The notes under the pieces were generated by a model. The model saw only the letters and a list, made by a program, of their open reading frames with translations, was not told where the DNA came from and made no database searches. Shown here piece after piece: positions 8,174-14,341 of a stretch of 39,501 nt of DNA. The position numbers were made by a program, and so were the translations under genes. How positions within the stretch are numbered: the stretch's first letter is position 1; every line of letters starts with the position of its first letter. This DNA comes from Tepidimicrobium xylanilyticum (GTDB lineage: Bacteria > Bacillota > Clostridia > Tissierellales > Tepidimicrobiaceae): positions 1 through 39,501 of the forward strand of contig NZ_FNNG01000018.1 in NCBI RefSeq assembly GCF_900106765.1. Direction: 5' to 3'.

Positions 8174-8926
8174 ATGAATAGTAAAGGACTTAAGTTCACT
8201 TCATTAATGCTTATTTTAGTTTTAACTATGATTTTAACTGTTGCATGTGAGCAAGCTGAAAACGAACCAGCTGGTACTACAGAAACTGGATCTGAATCAG
8301 AGATAGCTGAAATTAAAACTATGACTGGTGACGAACTAGTAGAGCAAAATTCAGGAAAGAAAAAAGACGAAGTATTGATTATTGATGTCCGATCAGTAGA
8401 AGAATACAAAGCAGGTCACATTCAACACGCAATCAATATAAACGTTGATGAAATCGAAGACAGAATTAGTGAAATAGAAGATTATAAAGAAAAACCAGTT
8501 ATATTATATTGTAACTCTGGCAAAAAGAGTGGAACAGCGGCTGAAATATTGGTTAACAATGGATTTAAAGATGTAACTAATGCAGAAGGTGTTAAGGAAT
8601 ATGAATATGATTTAGTGCATTATGATGATGTAAGAGGTGCTACTTTTGAGAAACTTATAGAAGAAAATTCAGATATAGTATTGGTAGATGTTAGGCCTGC
8701 AGACCAAGCTAATAAAGAAGGAATGATATCGGGCGCTATTAATATTCCATTTGACGAAATTGAATCAAATCTAGACAAGTTACCCAAGGATAAAACTATA
8801 GCATTATATTGCAATACTGGAACTAAAAGTGCTGAAGTAGCTAAACTATTAGAAGACCTTGGATATAAAAATATTGTAAATGCGACTGAAGGTGTGAAGG
8901 AATACTCTTTTAAATTAGAAAAGTAA
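8174..8926 (+). CDS. Tandem rhodanese-domain lipoprotein
   Basis: 250 residues. A signal peptide ends in a lipobox LTVAC (Cys25), so the mature protein should be lipid-anchored on the outer face of the membrane. Two rhodanese domains follow: about 48-145 with the active-site loop LYCNSGKKS (Cys113) and about 155-250 with LYCNTGTKS (Cys213). Both retain the catalytic cysteine and the upstream DVR motif (IIDVRS and LVDVRP), so both look active. A linker rich in Glu, Thr and Ser lies between the lipobox and the first domain. Role: sulfane-sulfur transfer or carriage outside the cell. The start has GGGAGGAAG upstream. A strong terminator follows, ending this cluster. Confidence 0.92.
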   Translation: MNSKGLKFTSLMLILVLTMILTVACEQAENEPAGTTETGSESEIAEIKTMTGDELVEQNSGKKKDEVLIIDVRSVEEYKAGHIQHAININVDEIEDRISEIEDYKEKPVILYCNSGKKSGTAAEILVNNGFKDVTNAEGVKEYEYDLVHYDDVRGATFEKLIEENSDIVLVDVRPADQANKEGMISGAINIPFDEIESNLDKLPKDKTIALYCNTGTKSAEVAKLLEDLGYKNIVNATEGVKEYSFKLEK

Positions 8927-8952
8927 TATAAATGAATAAGCTATACTTGAGT

Positions 8953-9007
8953 AAAATACTCTTTTTTGGTAAGAATGGAAAAGCTAAAACCAAAAAAGAG
9001 TATTTTT
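8953..9007 (+). terminator. Rho-independent terminator after rhodanese gene
   Basis: Eighteen-base arms (8953-8970 and 8989-9006) are perfectly complementary around an 18-base loop, and the right arm runs into a T-rich stretch. The arms also carry A-tracts, so the hairpin may work in both directions. It separates the 337-8926 cluster from the sigma-factor module. Confidence 0.85.
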
Positions 9008-9068
9008 ATATAATAATATTTGTAAGATAATTGCCCTCAGTGCGTCTTATTAATAAGGAGGTAAAAAA

Positions 9069-9554
9069 GTGACGGAGCTAGAGAATTTATATAATAGTTA
9101 CTTTAAGGATGTTTATTTATTTATCTATGGTTTATCTGGAAATAAGCATATTGCAGAAGATATTACTTCAGAGACCTTTATAAAAGCAATTAATTCCATA
9201 GGTAATTTCAAAGGTACTTGTGATATACGGGTATGGTTATATCAAATTGCTAAAAATTCCTATTACTCTTATTTACGGAAAAACAAGAAACTAGTAAGCA
9301 TGGATTCGCTTCCTGAGCAAAAAGATGATTTAGACATAGAGAAAAAAATATCTGAATCAGACGAATCCATGAGGATTCATGAAATTCTACATAGTCTTAA
9401 TGAACCCTATAAGGAAGTATTTACGCTAAGAGTATTTGGAGAATTAAGCTTTAAACAGATAGCTTCTTTATTTGGGAAAAGTGAAAATTGGGCTTGCGTC
9501 ACTTATCACCGGGCAAGAAATAAGATAAAATTGAGATTGGAGGGTTATAAATGA
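9069..9554 (+). CDS. ECF-type RNA polymerase sigma factor (module 1)
   Basis: 161-residue extracytoplasmic-function sigma factor. Region 2 spans about residues 5-70 (LYNSYFKDVYLFIYGLSGN through FIKAINSIGNFK, with WLYQIAKNSYYSYLRK). Region 4 spans about 105-155 (LNEPYKEVFTLRVFGELSFKQIA, then SENWACVTYHRARNKIKLRL as the recognition helix). The start codon is GTG at 9069, set by AAGGAGG seven bases upstream. Its stop overlaps the next ATG by four bases (ATGA), the usual coupling to a cognate anti-sigma factor. It likely controls envelope-related genes. I found no clear ECF-type promoter upstream of it. Confidence 0.93.
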   Translation: MTELENLYNSYFKDVYLFIYGLSGNKHIAEDITSETFIKAINSIGNFKGTCDIRVWLYQIAKNSYYSYLRKNKKLVSMDSLPEQKDDLDIEKKISESDESMRIHEILHSLNEPYKEVFTLRVFGELSFKQIASLFGKSENWACVTYHRARNKIKLRLEGYK

Positions 9555-10429
9555 AAATAACCTGTAATATAATTGGAGATATATTACCCTTATATGTTGA
9601 GAATATGGTAAGTGAAGATACTAAGAAAGTTGTGGAAGAACATATAGATGGTTGTGATAGGTGTAAAAGGCAGCTTAAAGGAATGACTTCTTCAATAAAT
9701 ATACCACTGGAGACGGATACAGCATCTTTTGAGAAGATGAAAGCTACTCTGCAAAAAAAGAAAATCCAAACTATTATTTTTTCTATTATGTTGACAGTGT
9801 CTGTAATTGTTGTATTAATTAGTTTTTTAACAGCTCGTGAATATATTCCATATCATGAGGGATTGATATCTCTGACTGAAAGCAGTGATGGAATTATAAT
9901 TGCAAAATTCAACGATGAAGTAAAGGGCTACAATATTAGCACTGAACCATCTAAAATAGGTGATGGATTTGTATACTATATAACTACATGGGACAGTTTT
10001 TGGGCTAGCAGCATAATAAAAAAATCTGTTAATAATACCGTCTTAAATATAGATGGGAAGAAAATAGATTCCATTTATTATTATAATGCCGATGGAAGTG
10101 AAGATATTTTGATATATGGTAAGGATCAGAACCCAAATGGTGGTATGGTTTCATTACCAAGGCTAGTTTTAGGTTACTATTTGTTATTAGCGATAGCATT
10201 AGCAATTATCAGTGGTATTTTGACGTATGTATATCGCAAAAAAGAGAAGATAAGAAATATAATGCTAAAGTTTTTTCTCTTGCCAGTATCCTATATATTA
10301 GCACATATTTTGATTAAAGGATTTCCCGCTTCCTCATATTCAGCAAAGAGGGACTTCTTAGTCATATTATTTGTTACAATATCTATATGTATAGCTTCTA
10401 TATCAGCGATAAATATAATAAAAGAATGA
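9551..10429 (+). CDS. Anti-sigma factor with zinc-finger N-terminus, membrane-bound
   Basis: 292 residues. The N-terminal ZAS/zf-HC2 domain binds the sigma factor in the cytoplasm: HIDGCDRC supplies His31, Cys35 and Cys38, and Cys5 may be the fourth zinc ligand. A membrane helix follows at about 75-97. An extracytoplasmic domain of about 110 residues (around 98-208) carries the presumed signal-sensing region. At least two or three further hydrophobic helices fill the C-terminus (about 212-232, 242-262, 270-290). The larger multi-helix C-terminus is unlike simple one-helix anti-sigma factors. Coupled by a 4-bp overlap to the sigma gene. Function inferred from domain and position. Confidence 0.85.
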   Translation: MKITCNIIGDILPLYVENMVSEDTKKVVEEHIDGCDRCKRQLKGMTSSINIPLETDTASFEKMKATLQKKKIQTIIFSIMLTVSVIVVLISFLTAREYIPYHEGLISLTESSDGIIIAKFNDEVKGYNISTEPSKIGDGFVYYITTWDSFWASSIIKKSVNNTVLNIDGKKIDSIYYYNADGSEDILIYGKDQNPNGGMVSLPRLVLGYYLLLAIALAIISGILTYVYRKKEKIRNIMLKFFLLPVSYILAHILIKGFPASSYSAKRDFLVILFVTISICIASISAINIIKE

Positions 10430-10434
10430 TATTG

Positions 10435-10490
10435 AAGGGACGGAGATTTTTTCATTGTTTTCAAAATAAAGATAAAAACCCGTCCTTTTT
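10435..10490 (+). terminator. Hairpin with GGGACGG motif, terminator of sigma module 1
   Basis: Left arm AAGGGACGGAG plus a T-run pairs imperfectly with right arm AAAAACCCGTCC, and T residues follow. It sits 6 bp after the anti-sigma stop, so it can act as a terminator. Its motif and layout recur in the hairpin after the second module (13279-13338), so it also looks like a copy of a dispersed palindromic repeat. Confidence 0.7.
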
Positions 10491-10569
10491 ATATAAAAAT
10501 TTTATATTTTTTGCAGCATTTTTATTTTTTATTCCGTTTATATTATTGGAATTGGAAAGGAGGGGAGAT

Positions 10570-11136
10570 ATGGACCAAGATTTACAGCTAATAAAACAGG
10601 TGTTAGCAGGAAATAAGGCTGCCTTTGAAAAAATAGTAGAAAAATATAAGGGATATGTATTTGCAATTATATTTAATTTTGTAAAAGATCATTATGAAGT
10701 TGAAAGTATAGCCCAAGAAGTATTTCTTCAGATTTATATCTCCCTTCCAGAATTTAAATTTGATAACTTTAAAGGATGGATCAGTAGAATTACAGCAAAC
10801 AAGGCCATAGATTGGAAAAGGAAGAAGCAAAGCAAGTTTAGAGAAGAAACTATGGAATACATGGAAGCCATTGCTGATAGAGAAAAAATAGGTGAATATA
10901 AAACGCCTGAGGATTTATTGATAGAAAAGGAGCATAGGGAAAAAATCCGTCGGGTGTGCAAGAACATTCCATCTATATACGAAAATGTAATCATTAAATA
11001 CTATTTCCAGGAAAAATCCTATGAAGAGATTGCAGAGGAAGAGGGGATTACTGTAAAAACTGTAGCCTCAAGGCTTTATCGAGGCCGGAATATTCTAAGA
11101 GAGAAATGGAGGTTAGAAGAGGATGAAACATTATGA
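10570..11136 (+). CDS. ECF-type RNA polymerase sigma factor (module 2)
   Basis: 188 residues. I placed the start at ATG 10570 (AAGGAGGGG upstream) and not at the open-frame ATG at 10387, which lies inside the preceding gene and reads through a terminator hairpin. Region 2 spans about 8-75 (LIKQVLAGNKAAFEKIVEKY; VESIAQEVFLQIYISLPEF; GWISRITANKAIDWKRKK). Region 4 spans about 125-180 (NIPSIYENVIIKYYFQEKSYEEIAEEEGITVKTVASRLYRGR). It resembles the SigW/SigM class. It overlaps the next gene by 14 bp. It belongs to a different subgroup from the sigma factor at 9069, so the two modules probably answer different signals. Confidence 0.93.
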   Translation: MDQDLQLIKQVLAGNKAAFEKIVEKYKGYVFAIIFNFVKDHYEVESIAQEVFLQIYISLPEFKFDNFKGWISRITANKAIDWKRKKQSKFREETMEYMEAIADREKIGEYKTPEDLLIEKEHREKIRRVCKNIPSIYENVIIKYYFQEKSYEEIAEEEGITVKTVASRLYRGRNILREKWRLEEDETL

Positions 11137-11614
11137 CTATATAGAATGGATTTTTTATAAGAAGAAGGTTCTTTCAGAAAAAAAGGTGATGGAGATGGAA
11201 GAACATCTCTATACCTGTGATGAATGTTTGGAAACTTTCCTTTCTCTCATAGATCAAAATGATGTAGAAGAGGCTACAAAATCAATTTCTAAAGGATTTA
11301 CAAGCAATGTTATGGCTGAGATTAAGAATGTAGAATATATACCAAAAGCTAAATCTAATAGAAAATATAAAGAGATGCTTACTTATTATATAGTAGTGGC
11401 TTCAGTGACAATAGTTTTAACCATAGGAGGGTTTTTCACAAAATTGGTCGATACATTACCTAATGTAGTCCAGTCTAACACCATAGTGGAAAAAATAGAG
11501 TTGCCGAATAAAGTGGCAGATTTATCTGGAAGGATTGTAAATAAGACCTCAGATTTTATAAATAGATTTGAAATATCCAATATTAAGGAGGATGGAAATG
11601 AAAGAAAAAAGTAA
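11123..11614 (+). CDS. Anti-sigma factor with zinc-finger motif, single helix
   Basis: 163 residues. The N-terminus holds a zf-HC2-like motif HLYTCDEC (His28, Cys32, Cys35). A single transmembrane helix is near residues 90-112 (YYIVVASVTIVLTIGGFF), leaving a short outer segment of about 50 residues. The topology matches RsiW-type anti-sigma factors, though the outer domain is too small for an elaborate sensor. It overlaps the sigma gene by 14 bp and the next gene by 17 bp, so all are translated as a unit. Assignment rests on the motif, topology and gene order. Confidence 0.82.
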   Translation: MKHYDYIEWIFYKKKVLSEKKVMEMEEHLYTCDECLETFLSLIDQNDVEEATKSISKGFTSNVMAEIKNVEYIPKAKSNRKYKEMLTYYIVVASVTIVLTIGGFFTKLVDTLPNVVQSNTIVEKIELPNKVADLSGRIVNKTSDFINRFEISNIKEDGNERKK

Positions 11615-12377
11615 ATTTATAACTTTTTTACTGTCTTTTATACCAGGTTTATCCCATCTTTATTTGGGATTTGTAGATAGAGCAGTGATTTTTCTTATGG
11701 TATTTTTTGGGACTATAGGAATTACACTAGGTTTAGCATATATAACCTATAGTGATGCTTTTCTTGCAATATTAATACTTGCTCTACCTATAATATGGCT
11801 TGTGGCATTATTAGATGCTTTTTCTTTAAGAAAGAGTTTGCGTTCAAATGGATATATCAATAATGAAAATGAAGTTCAACTTAAAAGTAACAATGAAATA
11901 AAAAATTCCAATAGAAAACTAATAACGTTAGCTTTATCCACAATACCTGGGGCAGGCCATATGTATCTGGGGTTACAGAATAAGGGATTAGTGTTGATGG
12001 CAGTATTCTTCTTTACTGTATTCTTTATGGGCTGGTTAAGTTCAAGTTTATTCTTGTTTGTACTTCCTTTAATATGGTTTTATAGTTTTTTCGATGCATT
12101 GCACATTGTTAACGGAACAAAAACTGATGGAGTAGATTTTCTAACAGTTTTCCCTAAAATAAAACCAGAATGGATAGGTTGGGGACTTATTGGAATCGGA
12201 ATACTTGTGGTTGTTGAACGAATTATATATCCTTTAATTCCATATCAACTAAGAAACTATATTCAAACGTCTATAGTATCTATAATATTCATACTTGGAG
12301 GAATTAAGCTATTAATTAAAGGCAGAGCCAACGATAATCAAGAGGAAGGAGATGACCTATGCAAAGAAGACGAGTAG
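11598..12377 (+). CDS. Membrane protein with two TM2-like repeats
   Basis: 259 residues. ATG 11598 is favoured because AAGGAGG sits six bases upstream. Two related halves are visible: FIPGLSHLYLGFVDRAVIFL near residue 15 and TIPGAGHMYLGLQNKGLVLM near 120. Each has the P-G-x-x-H-x-Y-L-G pattern of TM2-type domains, followed by hydrophobic hairpins. A third hydrophobic pair occupies about 190-245. Proteins like this often sit in envelope-stress regulons beside LiaF-like proteins. Because it lies between an anti-sigma gene and a LiaF-like gene it is probably a target or modulator of this sigma factor. No enzymatic motif is visible. Confidence 0.75.
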   Translation: MKEKSKFITFLLSFIPGLSHLYLGFVDRAVIFLMVFFGTIGITLGLAYITYSDAFLAILILALPIIWLVALLDAFSLRKSLRSNGYINNENEVQLKSNNEIKNSNRKLITLALSTIPGAGHMYLGLQNKGLVLMAVFFFTVFFMGWLSSSLFLFVLPLIWFYSFFDALHIVNGTKTDGVDFLTVFPKIKPEWIGWGLIGIGILVVVERIIYPLIPYQLRNYIQTSIVSIIFILGGIKLLIKGRANDNQEEGDDLCKEDE

Positions 12378-13276
12378 GGACTGTTTCCATGGCTATTGTG
12401 CTAATAGGTTTTGGAATTTTAATATTTACATCCCAAATAAATGAAAGATCTGCAGTGGAGTTAGGACTCAAATTTTGGCCTATAATATTGTTTTTAATTG
12501 GCGGGGAGATCCTCTATTATAGCTATAAATATAAGGATGGAGATATAAATCTTAAGTACGATGTATTGAGCATATTTATCGTATTATTAATAGTTGGGGT
12601 AAATCTATTAATATATGGAGTTATAGAAACAGGAGTTATGGACAAAATTACAGCTGCATTAACATCTCAAAGTTTTAACTATCAAATCCCTTTTAATGAG
12701 GTGGAAATAGATGAAAATATTAAAAAAATAGTTATAAACTCAATAAATCGCCCCAGTTTAACCATAAGAACTGGGAAGGGAAATAAAATAATCTCCACTG
12801 GCTCACTGAGTATTACTGTGGATAGTGAAGAAAAGGCTAAAGAGTTTTTAGATGATGAATACATTAAAGTGGATAAAATAGGGGATATAGCATATATTAC
12901 CTTTGCAGGTAGAGCCGACTATATTGATGGAATATATACTGTTAACCCTTATGAATTTGAACTAATAGTACCCGAGAACAAGGAAGTAGAAATTAACAAA
13001 TTATACGATCTAGAATTGATATTAGATAGCATAGAAAACAATTGGGTAATAGACGACGTGAACCATACAAAGATACGATTAGGAGCTAATAAAAATGTAA
13101 AGATAAATGCCTTTGTAGATAGCCAGCAAGATTTAAGCGGTAATGTTAAATGGGACATAAAACAAAATAAGAACGAAGGAATATCCAACTACAAGGGGCA
13201 ATTAGTATATGGAGAAGGAGAAAATATAATTAATATATTTAATTCCCTTGATGTAGTGGTAGATGAATTAGAGTAA
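12359..13276 (+). CDS. LiaF-like / DUF5668-type membrane protein with outer beta domain
   Basis: 305 residues. The N-terminal quarter has helix pairs (about 10-27, 40-55 and 70-90) with the pattern GLKFWPIILFLIGG, as in LiaI/LiaF-type and DUF5668 proteins. The C-terminal two thirds are hydrophilic and beta-rich, resembling the toast-rack/DUF4097-like domain (about 125-300), likely outside the membrane. The ATG at 12359 is preceded by GAAGGAG and overlaps the preceding gene by 19 bp. As the last gene of the sigma/anti-sigma operon it is a candidate feedback sensor or effector of cell-wall stress. Exact partner unknown. Confidence 0.78.
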   Translation: MQRRRVGTVSMAIVLIGFGILIFTSQINERSAVELGLKFWPIILFLIGGEILYYSYKYKDGDINLKYDVLSIFIVLLIVGVNLLIYGVIETGVMDKITAALTSQSFNYQIPFNEVEIDENIKKIVINSINRPSLTIRTGKGNKIISTGSLSITVDSEEKAKEFLDDEYIKVDKIGDIAYITFAGRADYIDGIYTVNPYEFELIVPENKEVEINKLYDLELILDSIENNWVIDDVNHTKIRLGANKNVKINAFVDSQQDLSGNVKWDIKQNKNEGISNYKGQLVYGEGENIINIFNSLDVVVDELE

Positions 13277-13278
13277 TG

Positions 13279-13338
13279 CACCAGGGACGGGAGTTTTTGC
13301 ATCATTTTTAAAAAGATGCAAAAACCCCGTAATTGGTG
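13279..13338 (+). repeat. Long imperfect hairpin with GGGACGGG motif after sigma module 2
   Basis: CACCAGGGACGGGAG plus TTTTTGCATC pairs with GATGCAAAAACCCCGT plus AATTGGTG, giving a stem of roughly 20 pairs with a few mismatches. It begins 3 bp past the LiaF-like gene stop and could terminate the operon, although the T-run after the stem is poor. Its shared GGGACGG core with the element at 10435 marks both as members of one repeat type. Confidence 0.7.
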
Positions 13339-13350
13339 TATCTAATAATA

Positions 13351-13414
13351 TACTTGAAATGATTACCTTTTTATTATATAACAAAAAAGAAACAAACGTT
13401 CAACTAGGGTAGTG
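13351..13414. repeat. Direct repeat copy A (64 bp), partner of 14272-14336
   Basis: Aligns with the 65 bp just upstream of the pcrA start codon with one gap and 11 mismatches, about 83 percent identical. All 11 substitutions are transitions. Shared blocks include ATTATATA and AACTAG. Together with copy B it brackets about 860 bp of decayed DNA. Confidence 0.75.
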
Positions 13415-13523
13415 TGTTATTAAAAATAATACATGATATGGCTACTCAAAAAGTAGCAAAACCGTCTCAATATTCAACCAAATAAATGATATAAACGAGA
13501 TTAGGTGAAAGAGGGTGCAATTA

Positions 13524-13755
13524 GTGAAACATGAATAGAGAAAACATGAAAAGAATTTATATATGCCAAGGCAAAAGCCAGAGCTAGTATCTGTTCCGGA
13601 ACATAAATTTTTTATGATAAGATGAGGGAGTTTATTGAAGAAACTAATCTTGAGATTAGGACTTTAATACATGGGGAAATCTATCTATCAGATGAGAGAA
13701 AAGTAGATCCTGCTAAATTGTAAACTGTTTTAAGGTACATGGTTAGAAAGCTATT
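13524..13755 (+). pseudogene. Decayed GyrI-like small-molecule-binding domain gene
   Basis: A GTG at 13524 with AGAGGGTG upstream opens VKHE then hits TAG (13536-13538), where the family has Trp. The same frame goes on as EKNLYMPRQKPELVSVPEHKFFMI up to a TGA near 13623. The reading then moves to another frame (from about 13613) and shows MREFIEETNLE and HGEIYLSDERKVDPAKL, followed by a TAA (13733-13735 region) in place of Lys, then TVLRYMVRK. Those two blocks match, from my memory of the family, the N-terminal and C-terminal ends of GyrI-like domain proteins of about 200 residues. So the middle (about 130 codons) is deleted and at least two stops and a frame change are present. Confidence 0.72.
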
Positions 13756-13845
13756 ATACTGTAAGTTGCTTTTATTTTTAAAAATCAGTTCCACCTTTAC
13801 TGGTATAATAATTAAGCTTTGTTATAATAACTTCTTTTTTCAAGG

Positions 13846-13896
13846 GAGACTATAACTTTAAAATATCCTTGATGTTTTTGTTATAGTCTCTTTATA
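13846..13896 (+). terminator. Hairpin terminator in the decayed region
   Basis: GAGACTATAAC (13846-13856) pairs exactly with GTTATAGTCTC (13880-13890) around a 23-base loop, followed by TTTATAT. It lies about 90 bp past the GyrI-like pseudogene and probably served that gene. Confidence 0.6.
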
Positions 13897-14271
13897 TGTT
13901 TTTGAAGTCCATAAAAACAAAAGGGCATATTGGTTTTGAGTTTCTGTTTTACTATTCTTTTATTTGAAGTATTATACTGTCGGTTATTTTACTTACCACT
14001 TTTGTCTCTTATAACTTCACTTGTAATTTATCAATGTCTCTCAGGAATATCCTTCATTTCCATATGTGTAGAAATAAATTCATTACCTGTGTCAGCTAAA
14101 ATAAAACCTTTCATTATAGTAAGAGCATAAATTTTTCGTTTATTTCATTTGTGAATAAGCAAAATATACTTCTCTTAAGTGGGATTAGTATCTATCTTCC
14201 TGCTTTTGATATGAGAATTGATATAAGACTATGCCTATTACTAGTACTATTTTGAATTATTATAACATATT

Positions 14272-14336
14272 TATTTGGAATAATTATCTTCTTATTATAT
14301 AATAAAAAAGGAAACGAATGTTTAACTAGGATGGTG
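14272..14336. repeat. Direct repeat copy B (65 bp) in the pcrA leader
   Basis: Copy B of the repeat described at 13351-13414. It ends at the GGTGA Shine-Dalgarno-like bases of pcrA, six bases before the ATG, so it is the native pcrA leader. Copy A is then a displaced or duplicated leader. Confidence 0.75.
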
Positions 14337-14341
14337 ACGAT

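Larger units (their letters stand above)
13415..14271. other. Gene-poor scar between the two direct repeats
   Basis: Besides the GyrI-like pseudogene and the terminator at 13846, I see no intact gene. On the minus strand from about 14124 downward a stretch reads MKGFILADTGNEF...MKDIPERH and then stops. Treating a TGA and a TAA further on as former Trp/Lys codons would extend it, so this may be a second decayed gene, which I cannot name. The 66-codon open frame on the plus strand (13930-14130) covers the same DNA, lacks a ribosome binding site and is probably not real. Confidence 0.5.

Noticed and set aside
10387..10569. N-terminal 61-residue extension of the second sigma factor
   Set aside because: It overlaps the previous gene and reads through a terminator hairpin, whereas ATG 10570 has a strong ribosome binding site and starts a normal-length sigma factor.
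13930..14130. 66-codon hydrophobic plus-strand frame
   Set aside because: No ribosome binding site, starts just after a terminator, and the opposite strand looks more protein-like; treated as part of a decayed region.
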